In this document: piece by piece, positions 10,581 through 18,318 of the stretch
Layout: the number at the start of each line of letters is the position of its first letter
Numbering within the stretch: position 1 is the first letter of the stretch
NCBI GenBank assembly: GCA_040222455.1
Contig: JAVKDD010000025.1
Coordinates: forward strand, 183,997-247,996
DNA from: RHLJ01 sp040222455
Lineage (GTDB): Bacteria > Bacteroidota > Rhodothermia > Balneolales > Balneolaceae
Reading direction: 5' to 3'
DNA length: 64,000 nucleotides
Program-made: the position numbers and the translations under genes
The notes under the pieces: model-generated
Told to the model about the DNA's origin: nothing
The model's database searches: none
Seen by the model: only the letters and a program-made list of their open reading frames with translations

Positions 10581-11693
10581 GTGAATAAATATATATTTAC
10601 ACTCATAGTATTACTGACTTTAGGAAATAAAGCTTCCTCTCAAGATTACTATATGTACGTTGCAGCAGAGTCAGAAGATCAGGTTCATTTGATTCACTTT
10701 AATGCAAAGTCTCAAGTAGCTTCAATCGCAAAAACCATTAATGTTGGACGATTCCCAACCGAAATTGATGGACCACATGGAGTTTCTGTTTCTCCGGATG
10801 GAAAGTACTGGTTTGTTTCCATTGCTCATGGGAATCCATATGGTATGCTTGCTAAGTATAAAACCGTTACCGATGAATTGGTTTCTACTACCGAGCTAGG
10901 ACTATTCCCAGCGAGTATGGAAATCTCAAAAGCTACTGGATTACTTTATGTAGTAAATTTTAATCTGCATGGTGAAATGGAGCCGAGCACAGTTTCGGTT
11001 ATTGAACCAGAAAGTATGACCCGACTAACTGATATTGACACAGGAATTATGCCGCATGGTTCAAGAATTAACTCATCTGGTACAGAACTTTATCATGTTT
11101 CTATGATGACCGATGAATTAATCGAAATAAACACTGGATCTTTACAATTAACTCGTCGTTTAAAATTATCTGGGGCAAAGAATGCTATGGGTGAAATGGA
11201 TCATTCATCTATGGATCACTCGGGTATGAATCATGGAGATATGAAACACAATCCCGTTGAAAAACCTACTTGGGTAGATCCTCACCCCACTAAACCATTA
11301 GTTTATGTTGCCGGAAATGGATCCGACGAAGTATTAGAAATTGATACTCAAAAATGGGAAGTAACTCGCCGTTTCAAAACAGGAAGGGCGCCTTACAATC
11401 TAGAGGTTACACCAGATGGAAAAAAAATAGTTGTCAGCTATAAAGGGGAAGGCTCTACTGGTATTCTCGATACTGAAAGTGGAAAGGAAATAGCAAAAAT
11501 TGCTAACACTAGAAAAGTAAGTCATGGTGTTGCCATCTCTCCAGATAGCAGATTTGCTTTTATTTCGGTAGAAGGAATTGGCGGTGAACCTGGATCAGTA
11601 GATATAATTGATCTTGATTCAAACTTACTCGTTGATCATGTAGAAACCGGTAAGCAAGCGGGTGGTATCTATTTTTGGAAGCAGGTTAATTAA
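10581..11693 (+). CDS. YncE-like secreted beta-propeller with His/Met-rich insert
   Basis: A 370-residue protein starting at GTG, 16 bases after the previous stop. It has a signal peptide (about 1-20) and a seven-bladed-type YVTN/YncE propeller with blade motifs such as 'GPHGVSVSPDGKYWFVS' and 'LEVTPDGKKIVVSY'. Between blades, residues about 203-224 hold a His/Met-rich segment with repeated MDHS motifs (MDHSSMDHSGM and MNHGDMKH). Similar motifs bind copper or other soft metals in periplasmic copper proteins, so metal binding is a reasonable inference. The 3' end overlaps the convergent gene by four bases. The metal idea fits the nearby ZIP transporter but is not proven. Confidence 0.85.
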   Translation: MNKYIFTLIVLLTLGNKASSQDYYMYVAAESEDQVHLIHFNAKSQVASIAKTINVGRFPTEIDGPHGVSVSPDGKYWFVSIAHGNPYGMLAKYKTVTDELVSTTELGLFPASMEISKATGLLYVVNFNLHGEMEPSTVSVIEPESMTRLTDIDTGIMPHGSRINSSGTELYHVSMMTDELIEINTGSLQLTRRLKLSGAKNAMGEMDHSSMDHSGMNHGDMKHNPVEKPTWVDPHPTKPLVYVAGNGSDEVLEIDTQKWEVTRRFKTGRAPYNLEVTPDGKKIVVSYKGEGSTGILDTESGKEIAKIANTRKVSHGVAISPDSRFAFISVEGIGGEPGSVDIIDLDSNLLVDHVETGKQAGGIYFWKQVN

Positions 11694-12418
11694 GCCCTGT
11701 CTTTCAGGAATATAGAGTGGCTAACATTTTGGTCACTCGCCTCCATATCCACTATTATCTCTTTTGGAAGAGCTTCGACGATATAGCCCAACTGATCCGC
11801 TATTCCAACTATAAGTGGCTCCAATTTGCCCTTGTCGGTATTGTATTTAACATAGGCACCTCCAATTCTTAAATCAATTTTACGAATAGAGCGGTTTAAC
11901 ATATCAGCACAGCGAATAACTTCGGTAGCTGAAAAAGTTTCTTTCCCTGAAATTTTCGGAGCTTTGTATTTCTTTTTTGAAATACTCATGGTTTTAACTT
12001 CCCCAGATTTCATATCTGGTTGTAACCATTCAAAATGATGATTTAACTCTTTGATATAATATGCAAGATATCTTGAGTTCTTACTCACAAGTGAAAAATT
12101 CAGGTCAGCTACCCATACATCTTTAACTTGATCTATATTTATATCAAACCAAATGAAGTTGCATTCAATTTCAAACGCAGCGGTAGAATCTTCCTTATTT
12201 TCTTTTAAAAATACTAACGAATAATTCTGTTCAAATTCAGGAATGCTAATTCTCGTTTGGTCAGGAAGGTCTATTTTAAGTGAGACTTCATCTTGCTTAG
12301 TAGAAATAAAATCTGGTGCACTATTTTCAACTTCGCACCATATTCTTTCTAACTTTAGTAAAATCCTTGCTTTTCCATCCTTAATTGGGACTTTAAAAGC
12401 ATCGCTATTGTCAACCAT
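11690..12418 (-). CDS. hypothetical protein
   Basis: A 242-residue protein without signal peptide or membrane segment. The N-terminal half has beta-rich character ('ARILLKLERIWCEVE'). The C-terminal half contains 'FSATEVIRCADMLNRSIRKIDLRIGGAYVKY', split here only by description, which looks like a helix-strand unit. I do not recognise a family. It is a single gene, convergent with the YncE-like gene (four-base overlap at the stops) and divergent from the ZIP transporter. The ORF is long and undisturbed, so it is probably real. Confidence 0.65.
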   Translation of the reverse strand: MVDNSDAFKVPIKDGKARILLKLERIWCEVENSAPDFISTKQDEVSLKIDLPDQTRISIPEFEQNYSLVFLKENKEDSTAAFEIECNFIWFDINIDQVKDVWVADLNFSLVSKNSRYLAYYIKELNHHFEWLQPDMKSGEVKTMSISKKKYKAPKISGKETFSATEVIRCADMLNRSIRKIDLRIGGAYVKYNTDKGKLEPLIVGIADQLGYIVEALPKEIIVDMEASDQNVSHSIFLKDRA

Positions 12419-12558
12419 ATCTTATATTTTTCTTACAGAAAGTATTGAATTTGTTAATAATTACACATGAGAAATGGTTAATGTAAAATAACTGCCTGTT
12501 TAGCTAGGGCTTACATTATATTTTCCTATGTCAAATCGAATCTAATTTTAACTAAAAA

Positions 12559-13386
12559 ATGATTTTACCAAATTGGTTTCTAGAACTTAACCCAATTTTT
12601 CAAGCACTTTTAGGAGGTTTATTTACCTGGGCACTAACCGCACTTGGTGCTTCATTAGTATTCCTCACAAAAAAAGTAAATAATGTACTTCTTGATAGTA
12701 TGATGGGTTTTGCGGCAGGCGTAATGATTGCAGCTAGCGTCTGGTCTTTGATTATTCCTTCTATTGATATGGCTGAAGCTCAGGGTGTTATTTCGTGGCT
12801 CCCTGCTGTAATTGGATTTTTAAGTGGAGGAATATTTCTAAGAATATGTGATCAGTATATGCCTCATTTGCACTTAGGATTGCCAAAAACTGAAGCTGAA
12901 GGAGTTCCAACAAGTTGGCGCCGTTCTACTCTTTTAGTTCTTGCCATAACTTTACACAATATCCCTGAAGGACTTGCAGTTGGTGTGCTTTTTGGAGCCG
13001 CTGCTACTGGAGTTGACCCCACTGGTACTGCTACAATTGCCGCTGCTGTAGCCTTGGCATTGGGTATTGGAATTCAAAATTTTCCTGAAGGTATAGCTGT
13101 TTCTATGCCACTTCGCAGAGAGGGTTTAGGAGTAGGAAAAAGCTTTTGGTTTGGGCAACTTTCTGGGGTTGTAGAACCTGTAGCTGCTGTAGTTGGAGCA
13201 GCGGCTGTCATTTTTGTACAACCTATGCTTCCTTATGCTTTAGCATTTGCAGCTGGTGCTATGATATACGTTGTGATAGAGGAACTTATCCCTGAAAGCC
13301 AACATCATGGCAATACAGATATTGCTACACTAGGTACGATGGTTGGCTTTTGTGTTATGATGGTACTTGATGTTGCACTCGGTTAA
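12559..13386 (+). CDS. ZIP family divalent metal transporter
   Basis: A 275-residue integral membrane protein with about eight predicted hydrophobic segments. The two metal-site signatures of ZIP carriers are present: 'HNIPEGLAVGV' on the fourth helix (about 135-145) and 'NFPEGIAVSMPL' on the fifth (about 178-189). Members import Zn2+ or other divalent metals such as Fe2+ or Mn2+. The variable loop before helix 4 holds 'HLHLGLPKTEAEG', short compared with eukaryotic ZIPs. The stop directly abuts the stop of the convergent arsC (no bases between). The selectivity cannot be read from sequence. Confidence 0.93.
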   Translation: MILPNWFLELNPIFQALLGGLFTWALTALGASLVFLTKKVNNVLLDSMMGFAAGVMIAASVWSLIIPSIDMAEAQGVISWLPAVIGFLSGGIFLRICDQYMPHLHLGLPKTEAEGVPTSWRRSTLLVLAITLHNIPEGLAVGVLFGAAATGVDPTGTATIAAAVALALGIGIQNFPEGIAVSMPLRREGLGVGKSFWFGQLSGVVEPVAAVVGAAAVIFVQPMLPYALAFAAGAMIYVVIEELIPESQHHGNTDIATLGTMVGFCVMMVLDVALG

Positions 13387-13842
13387 TCAAGTAATAATTT
13401 CGTTGGTCAGATTTTTGGAGTACTCTTTAATCTGATCGCGAACATCTCTAAACTGGTCTAGTATTTCTTCTTCCGTACCTTCGGCTTTGGCAGGATCCAG
13501 GAAATTATGATGTCTTTTTTCAGATGAAGATGGGAATACCGGGCACCGCTCTTTTGCACTATCGCAAACGGTAATAACAAGATCGAAATCTTCATTCAAA
13601 TACTCGTTAATATGATTTGAAGTATGCGATGAAATATCAACTTTTGCTTCTTTCATAACCTGAATGGCTTTTGGGTTAACACCGTGAGTTTCTACTCCTG
13701 CACTTTTAACACTTATATTTTCTCCACCAAAAAAACGAAGCCAACCTTCCATTATTTGGCTTCTACAACTATTTCCGGTACATAAAACTAGAATGTTTTT
13801 TTCATAACAAGGTTTACTTTTTTCAATAAACCAATGATACAT
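13387..13842 (-). CDS. arsC: arsenate reductase, thioredoxin-type (low-molecular-weight phosphatase fold)
   Basis: A 151-residue protein. The catalytic CX5R loop is CTGNSCR (Cys21, Arg27), with the redox Cys93 and Cys100 in CDSAKERC, as in thioredoxin-coupled ArsC that reduces arsenate to arsenite. The Asp loop 'LDPAKAEGTEE' is present. The N-terminus is about 14 residues longer than usual for the family ('MYHWFIEKSKPCYEKN' precedes ILVLCTGNS). No closer ATG or GTG precedes the first strand, so the annotated start is kept. It is the last gene of a probable minus-strand operon and follows the ArsN2-type acetyltransferase by 56 bases. No arsR or arsB/acr3 is in the window. Confidence 0.92.
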   Translation of the reverse strand: MYHWFIEKSKPCYEKNILVLCTGNSCRSQIMEGWLRFFGGENISVKSAGVETHGVNPKAIQVMKEAKVDISSHTSNHINEYLNEDFDLVITVCDSAKERCPVFPSSSEKRHHNFLDPAKAEGTEEEILDQFRDVRDQIKEYSKNLTNEIIT

Positions 13843-13898
13843 CTAATACTATTAACGAACTATGAACTTTTACTGCATTTTAAAAATCAGGAAATCCA

Positions 13899-14339
13899 CT
13901 ATAGTATATTTCTCATTAAAATAGCGGTGGAAGGACAGATACTAGAAAATTCACTACTTGTTTTGATACATTCCGGGGCTTTTTCACGATTAATGCTAGT
14001 AAACCTCTTTTTTGAAAAAAAACCCTCTGCATTTTCAGTTAATAAATATAGTTCAATGAAATTAGATTCTTTCACCTTAAATAGAATCTGATCTATAAAT
14101 TGACTTCCCAATCCTGCCCCCCTTAACTCTTCTTTTATAACAACAGATCTTAGTAAAGCTATATTTTCAAATTTTTCTATACCTGCACAGGCAATTATCT
14201 CATTTTCGTCCTTTACTATATAAAAAACTATTTCAGACTCACTAAAATCTTTAATAGGAAGATTATTTCTTCTGAGAATATCTTCAATCTCATTTAGGTC
14301 TGATTGTGCTGCATTAACTATTGAGGCATTAGTTTTCAT
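13899..14339 (-). CDS. arsN2: ArsN2-type GNAT acetyltransferase
   Basis: A 146-residue GNAT-fold acetyltransferase. The acetyl-CoA-binding motif A is 'VVIKEELRGAGLGSQFIDQ' (R-x2-G-x-G). The order of segments ('IACAGIEKFENIALLRSVV', 'ELYLLTENAEGFFSKKRF', 'SSEFSSICPSTAILM') matches what I recall of proteins named ArsN2 that occur in arsenic islands. The neighbouring arsC supports this. The precise substrate of ArsN2 proteins is not settled, so acetylation of an arsenical is an inference. Its start overlaps the end of the PH-domain gene by 11 bases, indicating translational coupling. Confidence 0.85.
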   Translation of the reverse strand: MKTNASIVNAAQSDLNEIEDILRRNNLPIKDFSESEIVFYIVKDENEIIACAGIEKFENIALLRSVVIKEELRGAGLGSQFIDQILFKVKESNFIELYLLTENAEGFFSKKRFTSINREKAPECIKTSSEFSSICPSTAILMRNIL

Positions 14340-15759
14340 ATGCTTTTTGGGATGACCATTTCATTATTTTATGGGCTTCATCATGATCAAGGTCATTTAT
14401 TGAAAAAGCCTTCCCTCCAGCACCAGATGCAGCTATAATATCAATACTTGCAAGGTTTTTATTTTTTTGAAAGGGGTTTATTGTCAATTCAGATACTTGT
14501 ACCCTATTCTTTTTAAGATATGCTGTTCTCTTAGCCAATACTCTGTACTGTAGCTTTAAAGTATGTTTATTTATCGTAAGAACAGCATCATTAAATCTTA
14601 GCCATCCTAAAAAAGTAGCTGGAATTAAAAAGCCAAATAGCACCCATGCTAAATCCCAAAACCACCATATAAATGGAATTGCTACCAAAAGTAAATAATT
14701 AGGTCGACGAAGATAGCGCAGAAAAGCTCTTTGTGGGGGAGTAATTTTAATTTCAGGTTCATCAATTTCTTCGATAAATCCACCAAAAAAATCGACCAGT
14801 TTTTCTTTTTTAATAAATGGAGCAAGTACAATAGAGCGTTCCGTATTTTTCTGTTGAAAGCCAGCGCTTTCTACATATAACATACCATAGCCAAAAGGTT
14901 CTCTGAATATACCCTCTACAAATCGGAGTGCTTGAATCCGGTCAAATGGAACTGTAGTATGTTTGCGTTCTAATAGCCCACTTGTGATATGAAGTTCTTT
15001 ATCCATTTTTTCCACTTTAAAATCGGCATATTGAAAAATTACGCCAATAAAAGAGAAAACGTAGGAAACAACGAAAATGAAAATCAAAACCCCTACAAAA
15101 ATAGATGCATTTCCTAATCCTGGAATATGATCAAACATATAGTTGAGGTTTTCTTCGGTTACAAATTGATCGAGCTGACCTGAAATAGCTCCAAGAATAG
15201 ATGCTATTAATCCAAAATTTCCTGACGTAAGTGCTGCTAGAAATAAATCTCTTCCTGATAGCTTCCAAGTAAGTACTTCTTTGACTATTTCTTCTTCAAC
15301 CTCTTCTATTTCCTCTTTTTTTAAAGACTTTTCTCCCCGTAATAATGCCCGAAGCTCAAGGGCTTCCTCTCTGGTAATGGCACTAATCGTTGCCCCTTCG
15401 GTTCCACTCCCCGCTGACTTCACCTCAACCTTCACCAGCCCAAAAATACGTTGTAAAATCCCTTCAGTAATATCAATTACCTGAATTCGATCTTTTGAGA
15501 GATAAAGTTTTTTCCTTACAAAAACTCCTTTCTTAATTTGAAGCTCGTCACCATCAACCCGATACGTAAATCGAAGCCAACTAAATATCCCAAGTATCAA
15601 TGTGGAAGCCACGCCGAGAGCGAAGAAATACCAGAAATATTCATCTGTATTACGAGAACCAACTACTAAAAAAATCGCAATTGGGACAACGTTTTGCCTT
15701 AAAACCCCAAGGAACTGAGTTACTGCCGCAATAGGATGTTGTCGTCTAAATTCAGACAT
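14329..15759 (-). CDS. YdbT-like membrane protein with bacterial PH domains
   Basis: A 476-residue membrane protein. It contains repeated bPH2 (DUF304) units at about 50-125, 230-310 and 385-460, each following paired hydrophobic helices. Typical segments are 'LYLSKDRIQVIDITEGILQRIFGL', described here only by its core 'RIQVIDITEGILQ', and 'VPFDRIQALRFVEG'. The architecture matches YdbT, which is found next to YdbS as here. The role in the envelope is unclear; family members have been implicated in resistance to stress or bacteriocins in some bacteria. It overlaps YdbS-like by eight bases and arsN2 by 11 bases. Confidence 0.88.
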   Translation of the reverse strand: MSEFRRQHPIAAVTQFLGVLRQNVVPIAIFLVVGSRNTDEYFWYFFALGVASTLILGIFSWLRFTYRVDGDELQIKKGVFVRKKLYLSKDRIQVIDITEGILQRIFGLVKVEVKSAGSGTEGATISAITREEALELRALLRGEKSLKKEEIEEVEEEIVKEVLTWKLSGRDLFLAALTSGNFGLIASILGAISGQLDQFVTEENLNYMFDHIPGLGNASIFVGVLIFIFVVSYVFSFIGVIFQYADFKVEKMDKELHITSGLLERKHTTVPFDRIQALRFVEGIFREPFGYGMLYVESAGFQQKNTERSIVLAPFIKKEKLVDFFGGFIEEIDEPEIKITPPQRAFLRYLRRPNYLLLVAIPFIWWFWDLAWVLFGFLIPATFLGWLRFNDAVLTINKHTLKLQYRVLAKRTAYLKKNRVQVSELTINPFQKNKNLASIDIIAASGAGGKAFSINDLDHDEAHKIMKWSSQKAYEN

Positions 15760-16231
15760 CTTCCTGTACTTTTCTAACCAATTCTGATATCAGGCTACGC
15801 AGATGAGCTGCTGTTTCATCATCTAGCGCCGGAATTTCATGTGTTGTAGCCGCAGTTGATATACTAATAGATGATAGTCCAAACTTTCTATATATCGGTC
15901 CTTGCTTTGTATCTACATGTTGTATTCTATTCATTGGAACCATTGTTCTTTTTCTAATAATGATTCCCCTATGCATGTCTACTCCTTGCTCAGTTACATC
16001 ATAAGACCAACGGCTCCATCTCACTTTTGGAAATAGGGATACTATAAGTACATAAATAATTAAAGTAATTGGCGCTGTTATTATTGGAACTATTGCAGGC
16101 ATATCGCCCATTACATACACGAAATATAAAAATCCAGGTATAATAAATAGTGGTAATCCTTTTAGCACTGATGTAATACGCCATGCTTTTATAGCTTTCT
16201 CATCAATTTTGGTACTTGGAAGTTCAATCAT
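15752..16231 (-). CDS. YdbS-like membrane protein with bacterial PH domain
   Basis: A 159-residue protein with two hydrophobic helices near the N-terminus (about 25-65) and one bPH2 (DUF304) domain at about 75-150, with 'TMVPMNRIQHVDTKQGPI' and 'STAATTHEIPALDD' typical of YdbS. The start ATG shares one base with the stop of the MFS gene (16231), and its end overlaps ydbT-like by eight bases. It belongs to the tightly packed MFS-ydbS-ydbT-arsN2-arsC run. Confidence 0.88.
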   Translation of the reverse strand: MIELPSTKIDEKAIKAWRITSVLKGLPLFIIPGFLYFVYVMGDMPAIVPIITAPITLIIYVLIVSLFPKVRWSRWSYDVTEQGVDMHRGIIIRKRTMVPMNRIQHVDTKQGPIYRKFGLSSISISTAATTHEIPALDDETAAHLRSLISELVRKVQEDV

Positions 16232-17523
16232 TAATATACTTTTTTTGTTTCAGCTGTTTTGTAATAGCCTTCATCTACTTTTAACATAATTATAAGACCG
16301 ATAATGAGCATCAAAAGAATTACCCCCATCCCCCAACGTTGGTTTCCCATTATTAATGTAATCCAGCCAACCAAAATAGGACCTGCAAAGGAAGTGACTT
16401 TACCAGAAAGTGCGAGCAAGCCAAACATTTGATTTCGTTTATCAATTGGGGCAAGTCTGCCCATCATAGTTCTACTTGCGGCTTGTACTGGGCCAACAAA
16501 AATCCCCAAAAGTAAACCCCAAACCCAAAACCACGTTGTTGTTTGTACAAAAATAACTGCAACTACTGGTATAATGACTCCCATCAAAGAAAAAATGATG
16601 GTGCGTTTACTTCCTGATTTATCATCTAACCAAGCAAATCCATAAGCCCCAATTCCTGCAGTAATATTGAGTCCTATTCCGAAATAAAAGATGTCTGCCG
16701 TTTTAAAACCAAAAGTTCCTGCTGCATATATGCCCCCCATTGCAAAAATAGTTGCTAAGCCATCATTATAAAAAATCCTAGCTACTAAAAACCTTGAAAT
16801 ATCCGGGCGCGTTTTGAGTATTGAAAACCCTTCTTTTAGCGTTACAATCCCGTCACTAATTGCTTTTTTGTAAGGTTTATTTTTTGAGGGTGTATCCTCG
16901 GTTTTCAAAAAAAATGGAATACTAAATAGGGCATACCAAAACCCAGTAAGTAAAAATGTAATTCTTGTATTTTGTGCAGAAGATTCATCTAATCCAAAGA
17001 GTTCAGCTCCATTTAAATAAAACACAAAATATCCGACTACTAGACAGAGCAACCCCCCTAAATAACCAAGCCCCCAACCCCAGCCTGACCAACGCCCAAT
17101 TTTATCAATTGGGGCTAAATCTGGTAGCATTGCATTATAAAAAATTAGTGCAAGTTCGGAGCCAATAGTCGCAAAAAAAGCGGCTATAAGAGCAAACCAA
17201 ATAAAATCTGAGCTCGGCTCTGCAAACCAAAGTATTCCAGAGCCAACCACTCCCATCACTGTAAAGAAAAATACCCATGGTTTTCTTCGCCCACCTTCGT
17301 CTGCTATAGAACCCAATAACGGTGCCAATAAAGCAATCACAACCCCGGCGAGTCCAACCATATTACCCCATAGAGCAGTCCCAATTGTTTCATTTTCTGC
17401 TATTGAAGAAGAAAAGTATGCTGCAAAAATAAAGGTAAGAATCATCACGAAAAAAGCACTATTTGCCCAGTCGTATAATGCCCACGAAAAAAGCCCTTTA
17501 GACGGCTCGTCAGATTTTATCAT
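16231..17523 (-). CDS. UMF1/Atg22-like MFS transporter
   Basis: A 430-residue protein with about 12 hydrophobic segments. The opening 'FSWALYDWANSAFFVMI' and the 'GSIADEGGRRKPW' loop between helices 2 and 3 are hallmarks of the UMF1 (Atg22-like) branch of the major facilitator superfamily. The substrates of bacterial members are unknown; yeast Atg22 exports amino acids from vacuoles. It is the first gene of the minus-strand run. The 99-base gap to the response regulator upstream could hold a promoter. Confidence 0.88.
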   Translation of the reverse strand: MIKSDEPSKGLFSWALYDWANSAFFVMILTFIFAAYFSSSIAENETIGTALWGNMVGLAGVVIALLAPLLGSIADEGGRRKPWVFFFTVMGVVGSGILWFAEPSSDFIWFALIAAFFATIGSELALIFYNAMLPDLAPIDKIGRWSGWGWGLGYLGGLLCLVVGYFVFYLNGAELFGLDESSAQNTRITFLLTGFWYALFSIPFFLKTEDTPSKNKPYKKAISDGIVTLKEGFSILKTRPDISRFLVARIFYNDGLATIFAMGGIYAAGTFGFKTADIFYFGIGLNITAGIGAYGFAWLDDKSGSKRTIIFSLMGVIIPVVAVIFVQTTTWFWVWGLLLGIFVGPVQAASRTMMGRLAPIDKRNQMFGLLALSGKVTSFAGPILVGWITLIMGNQRWGMGVILLMLIIGLIIMLKVDEGYYKTAETKKVY

Positions 17524-17622
17524 TCGGTTAGTTGTTTGAAAAGTCTAAGAATATCGCAGGTGTTGAGCAGAGTTGAAAGAATTTTTTAGTTCTGGTGTTT
17601 CATTGTAGATATCGAACTCATT

Positions 17623-18318
17623 TTACCCCACAAACTTGTACCCAAAGCCATGTACGGTAATAATATGCTTAGGGTAGCGACTGTCATCTTCAAGTTTTTG
17701 CCGAAGCCAAGCAATATGAACATCTATGGTTCGGGTTGAAGGTAGCGCATCATATCCCCAAACTTCATTTAAAAGTTGGTCACGAGTTAGAATCCCACCT
17801 TCGTTTTCAACCAGAAATTTTAGCAATTGAAATTCTTTAGCAGAAAGGCTGACTTGTTGCGCTGCTTTTTTGATGATCATCTTATTGAAATCCATACTTA
17901 TATCAGCAAATTCATACTCCCAGGTTACATTCTTTTCTTCTTTCCGATTCTTCTTACGAAGCTGTACTTCTACTCTTGCTAACAACTCCATCATCTCGAA
18001 CGGTTTTTGCATGTAATCATCAGCACCAAGCTTTAAACCAAGTACTTTGTCTATTACTTGCCCTTTGGCTGTAAGCATTAGAATAGGTGTTTCTATTCCT
18101 TTTTGACGAAGATCTCTACAGATATCTAAGCCTCCTTTTTTTGGAAGCATCAAATCCAGAATGATGAGATCATTATCTGAATCCAGAGCTTTTTTATAGC
18201 CAATCTCTCCATCTTCTGCAATGGCTACATCATACCGTTCTTCCTCAAGTCGATCTTTGATCGTCATAACTAAGCCAGGTTCGTCTTCTACCAGTAAAAT
18301 TTTTTGCGTTTTAATCAT
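17623..18318 (-). CDS. OmpR/PhoB-family response regulator
   Basis: A 231-residue protein with a receiver domain (1-120: acidic pocket Glu11-Asp12, phospho-acceptor Asp55 in LIILDLMLP, Lys105-region 'QKPFEM') and a C-terminal winged-helix DNA-binding domain ('LSAKEFQLLKFL', 'RTIDVHIAWLRQKL'). It is translated together with the kinase gene, whose end it overlaps by eight bases. It is probably phosphorylated by that kinase. The divergent PDZ/ABC-transporter operon is a plausible target because it shares the kinase promoter region. Confidence 0.95.
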   Translation of the reverse strand: MIKTQKILLVEDEPGLVMTIKDRLEEERYDVAIAEDGEIGYKKALDSDNDLIILDLMLPKKGGLDICRDLRQKGIETPILMLTAKGQVIDKVLGLKLGADDYMQKPFEMMELLARVEVQLRKKNRKEEKNVTWEYEFADISMDFNKMIIKKAAQQVSLSAKEFQLLKFLVENEGGILTRDQLLNEVWGYDALPSTRTIDVHIAWLRQKLEDDSRYPKHIITVHGFGYKFVG

